Assembly: GCA_024500155.1 (NCBI GenBank)
Contig: CM044862.1
Location: forward strand, 46,448,001 to 46,512,000
Reading direction: 5' to 3'
Origin: Chenopodium formosanum
Lineage: Eukaryota > Streptophyta > Magnoliopsida > Caryophyllales > Amaranthaceae
Length of the DNA: 64,000 nucleotides
The notes below the pieces were generated by a model. That model had not been told where the DNA came from. It worked only from the letters and a program-made list of their open reading frames with translations, and did no database searches. A program made the position numbers and the translations under genes. The first letter of the stretch is position 1, and each line of letters opens with the position of its first letter. Of this stretch, positions 23,083 to 35,572 are shown piece by piece.

Positions 23083-24600
23083 ATGGAAGAACACAAAAAT
23101 AAAACAACAATAATCGAAGATACAGAAACAATTAATATTTCCAATGATACGACTATTAAAGAAGTTAAAATTGGATTGAGACTAAGTCAAGACGAATGCA
23201 AAGAGCTAATTAACTTGCTTAGTGAATTTCTTGATGTATTTGCTTGGTCATACCAAGATATGTCAGGAATTGACAAGGATATAACTCAGCATACGATACC
23301 TCTCATTCCAGGTATGAAGCCTATCAAACAAAAGTTGCGCCGTATGAAACCAAATGTGGCTCTCAAAATTAAGGAAGAAATCAGAAAGCAATTGGATACA
23401 GGTTTCATCAATGTATCCAAGTATCCAGAATGGACAGCTAATGTTGTTAAGGATGGAAGGGTCAGAATGTGTGTTGATTATAGGGCTCGCAACAAGGCAA
23501 GCCCGAAAGATTGGTTTCCTCTACCTCACAATTACATTCTAATCGATAACACAACAAACCATGCACTCTTATAATTTACGGACGGCTACTCTGGATATAA
23601 ACAAGTATTAATGGCCAAAGAAGACATGGAGAAAACCAAATTCATCACACAATGGGGTACATATTGCTATACGGTAATGCCATTCGGGTTAAAAAACGCG
23701 AGTGCCACCTACCAAAGAGCAACCACATTATTATTACATGATATGATGCATTAAGAGGTGGAGGTGTATGTTGATGATATGATCGTCAAATCAAAAGATC
23801 GACCAGGCCACATCATTGCACTTCGCAAATTCTTTGAGAAACTTTGCAAATATAATATAAGGTTGAATCCAGGAAATTGTGCGTTATGAGTTACATCTGG
23901 CAAGCTACTTAGCTATGTGATCATTTTTCGAGGAATCAAAATTGATCCCACAAAAGTCAAAGCAATCGTGGCCATGCCACCACCCAAGACTAAGAAGGAG
24001 ATTCGGGGTTTTATCGAATGATTGCAATATATAAGTAGGTTCATATCAAAACTCACTTTAATATGTGAACCTATATTCAAGAAGCTCAAGAAGAACGTTC
24101 CACTTACATGGGATAATGATTACCAAAAAGGTTTCGACAAGATCAAGGAATACTTGGCAAACCTACCCGTGCTAGCACCAGAAATGCCTGACTTTTCTCT
24201 TCGACTCTACCTTACGGTGTCTAGAGAAATAATTGGGGAAATGCTGGCACAGGAAATCGAAAGTAAAGAAAATGCAATCTACTACTTGAGTAAAATGCTT
24301 CAGGGTTTTGAAACCAGGTACACACCACTTGAGAAGTTATGTCTTGCACTCGTGTGGGCTGCGCACAAATTAAGACATTACATGCTTACTCATATAGTGC
24401 ATGTTGTTTCCAAAATGGACCCTCTCAAGTATTTGTTCTAAAAAGCAACACTCAATGGTAGATTATCGAGGTGGATGGTCAACCTTTCTCAGTTTGACTT
24501 AAAATTTGTACCATAAAAGGCTATCAAAGGTTTTGCAGTTTCTAACTTCCTAGCAGATTTCCCACTAGAAGAAGTTGTGAAAGAAGAAGAAGAGTATGAT
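23083..24600 (+). pseudogene. pol: Reverse transcriptase and RNase H of element A
   Basis: RT begins with DVFAWSYQDMSGIDKDI, then KQKLRRMKPNVALKIKEEI, VRMCVDYRARNKASPKDWFPLP and the catalytic box VYVDDMIVKSK at about 23764. The connection and RNase H follow from 24022 (YISRFISKL, IFKKLKKNVPLTWD, IYYLSKMLQGFETRYTPLEK, ALVWAAHKLRHYM). Stops occur after HALL (23572), before EVEVYVDD, in FIE*LQYI, CAL*VTSG, YLF*KAT and VP*KAI. The YVDD pair is intact but the enzyme is not expressible as one protein. Confidence 0.9.
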
Positions 24601-25240
24601 TTCTCTGATGAAGATCTACTCATGACCGAAGATGATAGCTAGACGCTCTATTTCGGTGAAGCTTCAAACCAAAAAGGTTGTGGTGTGGGAGTCTTGCTCG
24701 TATCACCAAACGAAGAACACATTCTGATTTCCATGAAGCTCGACTTTGATATCACCAACAATGCTGCAGAATATGAAGCATGCATCTTGGGATTGGAAAA
24801 AGTTATGGCCCTTGGAATTAAGAAACTCAGAATGTATGGCGACTTGTCACTAATCATCAACCTGATCTCTAAAAGGTGGAAGGTTAGAAGTGAAAGTCTC
24901 GCTACATATGAAGCTCATTTGGAAATTCTCACGGAGCAACTAAATGAAGTGGAATGCACGTACTTGACTACAGAAGAAAACTAGTTTGCTGACGCGCTGG
25001 CTAAATTAGCATCAATGGTACGAATTCCAACGGACACAATCAGAATGACATTAACTATAGAAAGAAGATATGAGCTGGCTTATGTTCACGCACTTGATGA
25101 TGAACAAGAAGCAGATGAAGAGCCATGGTATACAGATATCCTTAATTACGTGATGAAGAGAGAATACCCTCCTAATACTGATGAAAGGGCACGCCGTGCT
25201 TTGAGGCTCCTGACCTCATATTATGTGCTCATCATAGGAG
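24601..25240 (+). pseudogene. pol: Second (archaeal-type) RNase H of element A, pol truncated after it
   Basis: TLYFGEASNQKGCGVGVLL, then NNAAEYEACILGLEKVMALGI and YGDLSLIINLI form the extra RNase H fold that marks the Tat lineage. In relatives the first strand reads FDGA; here it is FGEA, so the first catalytic Asp is lost. FADALAKLASMV follows a TAG where Gln is usual. A further stretch (ERRYELAYVHALDDEQEADEEPWYTDI) leads to the integrase linker, then pol ends abruptly near 25240; no integrase of A is found. Confidence 0.85.
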
Positions 25241-25298
25241 AACTCACATTATGTTCTCATCGGGTTTCGTGTCGAGGAGAAATTTTTAGGTGTCTACA
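25241..25298 (-). mobile_element. Possible LTR edge (family 1-like) cut into copia G
   Basis: On the - strand this reads TGTAGACACCTAAAAATTTC, then CTCC...AAACCCGATGA, a clear relative of the family-1 LTR start. It begins exactly where the copia G reverse transcriptase frame (GFTSNTPGMVY) stops matching. An alternative is that the + strand is still pol of element A (GEIFRCLHKP); both readings overlap, so the call is tentative. Confidence 0.4.
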
Positions 25299-28150
25299 TA
25301 AACCATGCCGGGAGTATTAGAAGTAAAACCATCATGTAAACTTCTTAATCAAGATCACCGTGCATAAATGCGTTATGCATGTCCATCTGATGCAATTCCC
25401 AGTTTTTAGATGCCGCAATAGCCAGAAAAGCACGAACTGTAACCATTTTTGCCACTTAGGCAAATGTCTCGTCAAAGTCTATTCCTTCTACTTGATGATT
25501 GCCAAAGATCACTACTCGTGCTTTCAACCGTTGAATACTGCCATCAGACTTTACTTGATCTTATACACCCAATTACACCCCTAAGCATTTTGCTCCGATG
25601 AAAGATACTCCATGACCCATGTACCATTATTTTCCAAGGTACGAATCTCTTCTTTCATAGCTTTACACCACCCTTAATATGTCACTGCTTCTTTGAAGGA
25701 TGTAGGCTCCTTCCCAACTGTAATAGCTGCAATAAAGCTTTGGTGTTTAAAAGAAAATTTGTCACAACTAATATAATGTGCTATAGGGTAAGGCATACCT
25801 GAGGGAGTTGGTGTTGTTTGAGTAGGTGACACGGGGGATGGACTTGGCTTGAACAATATATGAGTGACATAATAACGATGTCTGACATTTGGAATTTTTT
25901 CTCACAACCCTCGTCCCAAGTGTTCCGTTGCTTCTGTATTTGTTGTAATATGACCATCCTCCCCCTTGTAGGGGAGGCAACTGCCATTCCCGTAGTAGCC
26001 CCCCCGTGCATCAGATCCGTGCTACTGTTCCTGTGGCGGCTCAAGTGTCTGTTATGGGGCATTAGATACCGCAAGTGGAGGAGGTAAAATCGGGGCCTAC
26101 TGTTGCATCGTTTCACCCTCATCATGCTCAAAAAAATCATCAGTGACCCCAATTTCAGTGTGTCCATCATCAGGCACAAAATTACTAGTCACCGAATCCA
26201 AATAAGGAAAAACATTCTCGAAAAATTTAACATCCCGCGACAAAAAAGATTCTTTAGTGTCCAAATCAAAGGGAGACCACACTTTCTTGCCAAAAAGGTA
26301 TCCGACTAAAATACACTTTCTACTCCGACTAGCAAACTTGTCCCCTTTTGCCCGTTGATTATGAGCAAAACACAAAGAACCAAACACATGTAACTGTTAA
26401 AGGACCGGGGATGACCAAATAAGAGTTCATAAGGAGTACGTTTATTTAAAACATGAGATGATGTTCTATTAATAACATGTGTAGCACCTAGAACACAATC
26501 ACCCCATAAATCAATCGGCAAAACCCCTTGAAATCTCAAAGCATGGCAACTTTAAAATATTCTTATATTTACGTTTAACCCTCCCATTTTGTTGAGGAGT
26601 ACCCCACACACGATGTCTAAAATAATATTCCATTTGCCAAAAAATATTTTTTTAAACAGTTAAACTCGATGCCATTATCACTATGAACAATTTTTAATTT
26701 TTGAGAAAATTGTCGATCAATCATATAAATAAAAGACATAAACATCAAAAAAAACTTCCTTTTTATCAATACACAAATTAACCTAAACGACATGAGAAAA
26801 ATCATCCACTATTGTCAAAAAAAATAACGGGCACCACAAGAAGAAGTTTGGTCATATAGACCCCACAAATCACAATGAACTAACTCAAAAATTCGAGTTG
26901 ATTAATTGTCACTCAAAAGAAAACTATCTCTAGGTTGCTTAGCGCAATAACACAGTTCACAATTTTTATTTAAACTACATTTTAAATTTCTAAAAAAAGG
27001 AAGCCACTTTACAACTTTCTCGAAGGGATGACCCAATCTACTATGCCAAAGCTCCAAGGAAGCCGAATTGTCCACTAATATTGCTGAAACCGACTATGCC
27101 GTAATCACCTCACGCAGATAATAAAGTCCATCTCGTCGATCACCCGTACCAATCACCTCCTCATTTGTAGGTCTTGTATAGCATATATAGAAGAATTAGT
27201 TATGACACAATAGTTCAAATTATCATTCAATTGTGAAATCGAAATAAAATAACAGCTCAATTAGGGTACGAAAAGAACATTTAGGAGGGTAATTTTTTCT
27301 GTTAGTTTTACATTACCCTCCTTTATTGCCTCAACATTCTGATCATCGGGAAGTCCAACTAGATGAGGTGACTCGTCCTTAATGTTGGTCAGACATGATA
27401 AATCCCCTGTGACATGATTCAAGCACCCCGTGTCAATTATCCACTCACCGTTCAATCGACTTGAAGGAGGAGGAGGAGAAACAATGCAGCATCAAGAGAC
27501 TGCCATTGCTTGGTAAAGAAGCCCAAACCCTCAATAGGTTCACTGGACGCCAAGGAAGATTTAGCATTTGCCTTGACAACGCCCCTGCTTTGACCAGTAA
27601 AAGGCTCCACCGATTTCCCATTATCGCACCCTTCGAATCTACACTCGAAGTCTTGTACTTTTCCATATACCAAGACGGTACTCCATGGTGGTCGAAACAT
27701 AAGGAGCTATCATGCCCCAAATTCTAGCAGTGAGTACAGGTTAATGCAGCCCGTTATGCTCAGCTCAGTCGTGGCCTTTGTCTGCTCTCCATACGAACTG
27801 CAAAGCTCTCCACTTAAGGTTTTTCATCCTTGACTTGATAAATACCTCGAAAGCGTTACTCTTGAGATATTTGATGGCAGGCCCTATACAACAAAGGCAG
27901 AGGATCATGAGATAAATTTGTAGAGCGAAGAGCACCATAATACTTCAAGCAAAGTCCCAACAAAAACTGCTGCAATCTATCATTCTCACTCATTTACAGC
28001 TAACTTAATGGAGCGAAGAGCACCATAATACTTCAAGAAAAGTCCCAACAAGAACAGGTGCATTTTTCGCATTTACAACTAATGAGGGACTTGTATTTGG
28101 CAAGGACGTCCCACAAGACTTTTAATTTGCCAAAATAAATTGCTACTGAC
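25299..28150 (-). pseudogene. Ty1/copia element G: gag end, protease, integrase, start of RT
   Basis: On the - strand, in order: gag core (YFGKLKVLWDVLAKYKS, near 28145-28090), zinc knuckle CTHC*NLGHDSSLC (about 27745-27690), protease WIIDTGCLNHVTGDL (about 27440), integrase HSDNGIEFNCLKKYFLANGI (about 26690-26620), LPIDLWGDCVLGATHVINRT and KGDKFASRSRKCILVGY (about 26520-26290), then RT (MKEEIRTLENNGTWVMEYL, GIDFDETFA, NWELHQMDMHNAF) to GMVY at 25299. Integrase-protease-RT order with integrase before RT defines copia. Many stops and frameshifts make it dead. It ends at 28150 because element B is inserted; the gag frame continues at 60134. Confidence 0.88.
27923..28062. repeat. 88-bp spaced direct duplication in copia gag
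   Basis: GAGCGAAGAGCACCATAATA starts at 27923 and again at 28011, each followed by cttcaagMaaagtcccaacaa. This local tandem duplication within the gag remnant helps explain why the frame is broken here. Confidence 0.75.
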
Positions 28151-29756
28151 TATAAGGATGGTGTTCCCATCATAAGGGGTCCTCTCCTTAAATGACCATG
28201 GCCACTTAAAAGCCTGGGACTTTACACTTGTTAGGGTGTAGTACGATTTGAATTCCTGACTATTTAGGGGACCTTAAATTAGAATTGATTCTATCATTAC
28301 GCTTTTTTGTAAAAACAAGTAGGGAGCCGCCAATGAGTTTTAGGAAAACTCATATACCTCGTTCATGCCTTTCTTCCATGTGGAGTTCATGGAATAATTG
28401 GCACGAATCATAAGTTTAACTATGCCCAAATTGGTCTATAAACTAGAAATGAGTTCAAAGCGAGGGTACTAAAATAACATTCCTTTTAGATGGGAATCGT
28501 TACCCTAGATCTAGTGCGGCCTCTACTAGGTCTTCCTTTTTTACAATTTCATCACCAAACAATATATGCAACGCGATACCTAAACCTATGTTAGTTGATT
28601 TTATTTACACATATTAATTCATGTAGGAATTACATCGTAATGTCGTTATTCTTATTTAATCAAATTCGTGAAAAGGACAAGAAAATAAACAATATTCGCC
28701 TTGGCTTAAGTGATCAACCAACAATTATTTAATTCAATTCTAATCTTTATTTAACCCAAGATACTATGTGGAATTGATTAATTAATTATTTTAAAAGTGA
28801 TCAAACAACACCAATTAATTATTTAAGGCTCTTTTAAACAAGAAAATAAATGTGATTTAACTAAGTGCTCTGGAATTTACCACTTTTCTTTGCTAGATTT
28901 CCGTTTAGAATACTTATGGACTCCTTCTTGTTGGGGAACCTCCACCGTAGTAAAAAAATATCAAAAGGGGTGAGTGTTTAGGACAAGAGGGGCTAGGTTG
29001 CAAAAGTTCACAAGTATTTCGCAAAGTTTTAGGTTATTTTCTTTCCGTTTAAGCCTCGGTTTAAGCTCTTATTTATAGGGAATGATTAGTTTTAAGTTCT
29101 TTAGCATTCTGCCGCAACAGGTGTCGCACGCAACAGGATGGGTTGCGCGCGGCATCCCAGCGCAAGTGATTAGGATAGCAGCGCAACTAATTATCTTGCG
29201 CGCGGCTTTATGCACTACAACAAATTGAACTTTGTGCCACGGATAAACTCGTGGCAAAAGTTTAAAATTACCGTAGCTATGTGATTTAGCCACGGGAATT
29301 TCGAAATTTACTCCCGTGGCACAAGAGGCCGTGGCTAGAAACTTGCTACGGGAAAATGGATGTCGTGGTAAATTTTACTTTTTATGCCACAAGTATTCAA
29401 GTGGCATACAAATTCACTTGCCACGAATATTAACGTTGCTAACAAATAATAGCCACAAATTCTACCATGGCTAATAAGCATAGTTGCCACAAATATTCCA
29501 GTGGCTAATAAGCTTGCTTGCCACAAATACTACTGTGGCTAATAAACTCCATTACCATAAATATTGTCGTTGCTAAAACTTTAGTAGAAAAAGCAATTAA
29601 TAAGCAATATACTATGTTGCCTAAGTTGATCAATTTACTCTTTACACATATACACAAAACTAAGATATTTTCATTAATAGCATGTAAATTTACACTTTCC
29701 ATCCCAAAAATTGATATAAAAAATACAATTGGTCGATAAGAGTACACCACTTTCCT

Positions 29757-29757
<1 letters not shown>

Positions 29758-29794
<37 letters not shown>
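29758..29794. repeat. Poly(A) run of 37 bases inside the CACTA
   Basis: An uninterrupted A run. It could be the tail of an inserted retrotransposed sequence, but no matching target duplication or body was recognised on its left. Confidence 0.9.
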
Positions 29795-29795
<1 letters not shown>

Positions 29796-31435
29796 GCTAC
29801 TTCTCAGAGCAACAACAACGCCCAACTACTGTTTTCTCCAACCAGAACACGTACTGACTGCACATCACCAACTTCTTCAATTTCGGCACAACTTCAAATC
29901 GACTACGGATATTGTACGCTCAAACCTGAAATCAAATATCAAGTTTACCGTAAGATAAAATTAATTAGAGTACATAGAAAATTTTTCAGATAAGAATGCA
30001 ATGTCTAAAGAAATACTTGTCCTTCTCAGACAATGAAACCAACTTTAAAAGGGCTATGCAGTTTCTGTTTTTTCTAAAAAAAAAGACTTACAAAACATAT
30101 AAACTTTGTGTGATAACAATAAGATAATTATCAAACGTGATACTAAGAATCCTAGCAACAATTATGTAATTAATTACAACTGAATTTCAACCATCACAAT
30201 TAAAAAGGCATAAAAAAGTTAATTACTACAAACACCTTACTCACAACAAAGCACAGTTCATCATCCAGCTAGTTGACGAATGCCAAATCGTCGTCTATAT
30301 TAAGGTAAACATCACTATTAACTTCTCGAATCAATGAATAACAAATTCTCCCTAAGTCTCAACATCTTCCTTAATCTATACTGAATAAACAACACAACTA
30401 TAAGCAATAAAACAGATGCTCGTGTTGTAAACTTAAACTATGTCTACTTTAAGCAACAAACTTGTTAGAATGCATATTATAACAAATGCTAAGGATTCAT
30501 ATTATAAACATATAACATATCCCTTATACCTCAAAGTATGTTTATGGACCAAATTTGGATATCTTAGGCTAGCACATATGCATGCTAGATGGGTCAGGCT
30601 TGACTGAGGGCCTGAGGGCTAAGGTTTCCGACTCAGGATCTTTTTTGGTCCAGCATAATTTATTTGCTTGTCTGTAGGATCGCTTTTAGTTTATTTCCTT
30701 ACCAAATTGCAGAAGACACATAACCAGGTTCTAGACCATGAAGCCATGAAAACTTATTCAATGGCCGGCTGTGTACTATCTCTCTCCTAACTCTCTAAAA
30801 TCACAAAATTAGCCTGAATAATGTTGGGAGAAAAAGCACTACTTAATCTAACTTATCCAGCAAAAGGTTTATCCCAATATCTCTAAGAAATCATATCCTC
30901 TTCAAAGATTTCCTAGTATTCTCAAAAGGCTCAGTTAAATGTCTATCCTAAGAACACAAACCCAATGAACACCAGCCAAAATCTCTATATATATGCTAAA
31001 GAATTAAACCAAGACAATAAAATCACAAACGAACAAAAGATGAAAGATATATAATGACAAATCTGTAAATTAAAATTGAACCTTTTTCCTCTTTGAATAT
31101 AACACATGTAAAACTAACAGAATTTCCCGTCACACCAGAAAGATAACCACTATATACATTAACTCTCATCTAACCCAACTCCCAACTAACGAATACTTCA
31201 CCAGTGGACATGTAACAAACAACCATTCAACCCAAAGTAACAGACAGTATGTTCATTCAAGCCATTCATCACACACCTTGAGAGCACATAATTACAAGAC
31301 AAACAAACATCATAACGAAATTCAAGCTGCAAATGTACTCACCTTATCGCAAACATCAACAATCCGGCTGAGTTCGTTAACAAATGCATCTTCATCTTTC
31401 AACAATGTCTTCTTTAATTCAATAGATGTCCCTCC

Positions 31436-31815
31436 TAAGTACGCACCTTCCCTCTCCCTGCCTACACACCTGCCCCCTGCTAGCACACTCCCTCATTACC
31501 TACCTGCGAATTGCTTCCTATCCTGCAAACTGCCTTATCCCTTATTGCACAACTGCCCCCCTCCCCTTGTTGCACAACTGCTCCCTCCCCTCGTTGCACA
31601 CACTATTCCTCTCTCTGCCCGCCCTCTTCCCTGCACACCTATCCTTGCCTACACGCCCCTCCCCTGCTTGCAAACTTCCCCACTCCCCTATCTGCAAACT
31701 ACTCGCCTCCTTACACACTGCCCCCCTCCATGCTACATACCTTCCCCCCTTCTTGCACACTGCCCTTTGCCCCCTGCCCCCTTCCCTGCAACATACCTTC
31801 CCCCTCCCTTCTAAA
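31436..31815. repeat. C-rich degenerate minisatellite inside the CACTA
   Basis: The + strand is a run of TTGCACAACTGCCCCCTCCCC-like units, purine-rich on the other strand. All three + frames and one - frame stay open for 100-180 codons because of composition. No conserved domain; not called as a gene. Confidence 0.75.
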
Positions 31816-32966
31816 CACTTGACATAGCAACAAGTCATCCGATAAAAACTTTGGCCTAAATTATTATGTGGAAATAAACAAAATCTACTTCAATTACAAA
31901 TTAAACTTAGATAAAACTAATTTTATTAGAGAATAACAGAATGAATACCCATAAAGTCTAAGAAATGATTTGATAATCAATTGACATAGAATCTTTTTAA
32001 TAATAAAATTGTTCTCATCAATTTTTTAGCCAAATAAACTAAGTAGCAGCACAAGCAAACAATTATCAGAGTCTACAAAAAAAATAAAACAAAAAATAAA
32101 AAAAATAAAATAAAATAAAATAAAATAAATTATCAAAAGAATGAACAGATTATACAAAAAATATAATCAAAGTAATTAATCTTCACAAATATTGAACTAA
32201 TTATATGAAATCAGGTAAGTTAGCATACGAAATTATGAAAACTGAAGAACAAAATTCAGTTTAGCCGTCTGAAATTAAAGCATAAAATTCCAAAAATAAA
32301 TTCAAAATAGGGGAAAAATTCTACTCAAGCATAGCAACTAGAATCAAACTTAATTCAATTGCTACCATATACGGAATGGAAAAATCAATTAAAATCACCA
32401 TTGATTCATATATTATGACACTAATTATGAGAAAAACGAAAAATAAATAAATCTAATCTTGATTTTTTTTTTTTGAGAAAAATAGATCTAACATTGATAT
32501 ATTGTCGAAGAACTGATCTTGATTGCGTCGAATCTTCAATTAATGATCGTTCGATTGAAATGCAATTTCGTTCGAATGGTTTAGAATTAGGTATCGTACA
32601 AAATTCAGAATAGTTTAAAATCTTCAGCACACAAAGGTTTTTTTTTTTTTTTTTTCTGATTTCCATGGGAGTTTTGTAGTTTTCTATGTATATTTTTTTT
32701 TAATAAAAGTGGCGGTTAATGAAAGGGGTTTAAGAGCCTAATAAAAAATAAAAATAAAAAAATAAAAAAAAAAGAGCCTAATCAATTTTGAGATTTTTGT
32801 GATATTTTTGTTTTTGGTTTCTTTAGCCGCCTAATCAGCAAACAGTAGGTAATTGGATTTTTCTTTTCCTTTTTTTTTTTATGCGTAGTACAAAGTATTA
32901 TTATTATAAAATATTATATTTTAAAGAGGAAAGATAATATCTAATTCTGTACAACTAATTGTGAGC

Positions 32967-33131
32967 AACCAACAAAAGTTGGCTCATGTGGTAAGCAATT
33001 TGACCTCGCTTAAGTGAGGTCTCGGGTTCGAGCCTCACTATATGCATAAAATCTTGTTGGGAGACTCACCACCATAAGCCAGATGTGCGACCTGGGTCGA
33101 ATCTCGATATACTCGGAGCTAAACATCAGCA
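32967..33131 (+). mobile_element. tRNA-derived SINE
   Basis: The 165-bp body begins AACCAACAAAAGTTGGCTCA. It has a pol III A-box-like TGGCTCATGTGG (32980-32991) and a B box GGTTCGAGCC (33024-33033) at normal spacing. It is flanked by imperfect 14-bp duplications AACTAATTGTGAGC (32953-32966) and AACTAGTTGTGAGC (33132-33145), differing at one base. I do not name the family. Confidence 0.65.
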
Positions 33132-33464
33132 AACTAGTTGTGAGCCTTATACTGTAACATGTATAAAATATCATACAAAATAAGCTTAAGTGGTACTTTA
33201 TAATATCAATATAATACAATGAGTGTATTTCCTTTTTAATATATTTCTCATTTTTATAATTTACGATTATTTGAATGTTCATATATACTATTTTTAAAAT
33301 GATTCATTTGAAATTTTGGGAAATGTCATACGATTATAATAGTTTATAACCAAAATCTATCAATTTTTTCGTTAATAAAAGAGAACATCATTTTTTATAG
33401 TTAATGTACAACTCATCAGTTCTAATATACTTATAAATAAATTAAACATACATGGAACTTTTAT

Positions 33465-33957
33465 GAAAAATTTGCAAATTGCAGCCATTTAAAGTTCGCA
33501 TTTTGCAAATTGCAACCATTTTAAAAAAAAATTGCAAATTGTAACCCAAAAGTTCGTATAAATTGAAAATTGCAGTCTGATTCAAGATCTTCTGTAAAGG
33601 TTTTAGGGGCCATTTTAGGTCTTAGGGAACCGAATTGAGCACGGAATTAGCAAAAAAATAACGTTAGTGCCTCGTTTTGCATAACAAAAATGTATCGATT
33701 TATGAAAAACTGAAAAAATGAGACACTTAGGTTTTTTTTTTTTTTTGCTGATTCCGAGCTCAATTCGGACCCTTAATGACTAAAATGAACCCTAAAACCT
33801 TGACAGAAGATTTTTCAACTTGTAAAACAATGAAAAAAATGAATCGGACTGCAATTTACAATTTATACGAACTTTTGGGCTGTAATTTGCAATTTTTTTT
33901 AAATGGCTGCAATTTGCAAAATACGAACTTTAAATGGTTGCAATCTGCAAATTTTCC
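33465..33957. mobile_element. Mutator-like fold-back MITE
   Basis: This 493-bp element is a near-complete palindrome: the left arm (AAATTTGCAAATTGCAGCCA) and the right arm read the same in opposite orientation for about 200 bases around a T-rich centre. A perfect 9-bp duplication AACTTTTAT flanks it (33456-33464 and 33958-33966). No coding capacity. It sits inside the CACTA, so it is one of the youngest layers. Confidence 0.9.
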
Positions 33958-34515
33958 AACTTTTATAGAAACTTTTATACAATATGTATCTCATGATCTT
34001 ATTATACTAAGTAATCACAAACATAATCATTATTTCGTAAAATTTTAGACATTAGTATTAGTTTATTTTCCTTAAATGAAGATTACTAGTTTGTGTAAAC
34101 ATATGTATGCCACAACAAAAAAAACATACCCGTGGCGAAAGTGTTGTTTTAGACACATAAATAAAAATAGTCACGACATAAGTGTTAATTTCCACGGGAA
34201 CATAATTATGTGTGGCATAAGCCTTCATTTGCCACGTGAAAAGAAAGAAGTAGTGGCACTAGTTTCAATTTGCCACGAATATTTTTCTCTCGTGGCATAA
34301 TATTTTATAGGAATTTGGTGATTTTTGGTTGACTTTGTTTTCCCGTGGCTAGCTCAAATTATGCCACGAATTTTGTATTCCCGTGGCATAATTCGTGGCA
34401 CAAGAGTCAATTTGTTGTAGTTATGGTAAGATTTGATTTTATATTTTCTGTATAATTCTGAATCTTCTGCAGCGCAACTCTATAGTTTGCGCTGGGTGTC
34501 GTGCGCAACTGATCG

Positions 34516-35572
34516 CGCTAAAGAATCTAAATTGATCCTTTGCAATTGTAGAACACTTTTACAAGTAGATGTGTTCTAAGTGATGGCATGTCATGAGAAA
34601 AGATCGGTTTTAAAAGGATAAAAGGGGAAGATTTCCTCTCAATCGTGTCATCGTTGGTTTAAAATCCCTCGATATGTCATTAAAACTTTAGCATGACTTT
34701 AATAAAGTAAAAAAGATGAAAAATGGGTTTTCGGTATTCGAGCCGAAATGGTCCGGTATTCGAGCCGGGTCCGATATTCGAGTCGGATGTCCACAAGATA
34801 AAATACATGTCTCAGGACTGGAGGCATATATCCAAATCCTGTGAGAGGGAAGAAAGTCAACAACTCTCTCAACAGTTTTGTCCACAAGATGAGTACACGT
34901 GTCTCAAGACTAGGGGCACGTGACTACATAGGCGCGACATCATCTCGTCGCTTCTTTATGCAGGGTATGATTTCGACACCCTAACTGTCCGGTAAGTTAG
35001 TAAGTGCACTAACTACCGTACTTGCTCCCATTAAAGAAGTGCATGTTCCAGATGGTTCGGCGTGCCTGTCGACTCGTGAGCTAACGCCTACAGTAATTCT
35101 CTACCTTTTTGTCCCGAGAGGTAGATCTCGCAAAGCATGGGCTAAAGTGAAATTTTACGCAACACCTACGCCGTACAATTTTGCGTCGTACGATACGCCG
35201 TACAATGCATGAAAACGCCTTCCTTTTTTCTTTGGACGTGAAAAAAGAAGAAAAGCCAGACATTTGTAATGTCATTACAGTAAAATGACAAACCTGTCTA
35301 TGGGTTCTTTCACGTAAAGCACCACCACAAAACGTCTTAAGGCACTCTTACAAAAAACATTCAATACGTAAGCTTGGGGAAGGCACAAAGCACGGTGTGC
35401 ATGCAAGAATGATGCAAAAACAAAACAAAGAACAAAAAAAATTACAATATGCATAGAAATTTAAAAAGATTTTGATAATTTGCGCGCAATTACGTCTAAT
35501 AACGAGAGAAAACCGTTAAAAAATGATCAAACGGATCAAAATCAAGATTTTGGTCGTTTTAGTGACAAGTAT
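34516..35572. other. Internal 3' region of element B, non-coding
   Basis: No gene is recognised. Three close copies of GGTATTCGAGCCG lie at 34733-34785, and GTCCACAAGAT...ACATGTCTCA...GACT recurs at 34788 and 34880. ACGCCGTACAA occurs twice near 35169-35205. These look like short decayed tandem repeats of the kind found beside Tat 3' LTRs. Confidence 0.5.

Larger units (their letters stand above)
29213..34422. mobile_element. CACTA-type DNA transposon, 5.2 kb, non-autonomous
   Basis: The left end is CACTACAACAAATTGA; the right end in reverse complement is AACTACAACAAATTGA, so the last base has changed. The target is duplicated as ATG (29210-29212 and 34423-34425), and the empty site is visible in the other LTR of B. 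Both subterminal zones carry many copies of GCCACGG / CGTGGCA (29238-29530 and 34125-34400), as expected for CACTA transposase binding regions. No transposase domain was found. The inside holds A-rich and C-rich tracts, a SINE and a Mutator-like MITE. Confidence 0.85.
28151..34515 (-). mobile_element. 3' LTR of element B, split by CACTA and truncated inside
   Basis: 28151-29212 matches 58650-59724 of the other LTR, and 34423-34515 continues it after the CACTA insertion. The outer end reads TATAAGG where the intact copy has TGTAAGG. After 34515 the match stops about 370 bases short of the expected inner end, so a deletion removed the LTR start, including the polypurine tract. A - strand TATA box TATAAATA lies at 29070-29077, with the GTTGCGCGC module (29110-29205) right upstream. 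Confidence 0.8.

Noticed and set aside
31278..31838. Overlapping open frames of 98-178 codons on both strands
   Set aside because: All arise from a C-rich minisatellite with few stop codons in any frame; residues are Pro/Leu/Ser-rich without a domain.
34560..34580. AAGTAGATGTGTTCTA as the inner end of the 3' LTR of element B
   Set aside because: It resembles the expected end (AAGTAGATGTCTACA), but the preceding 300 bases of LTR are missing and no polypurine tract follows; similarity may be chance.
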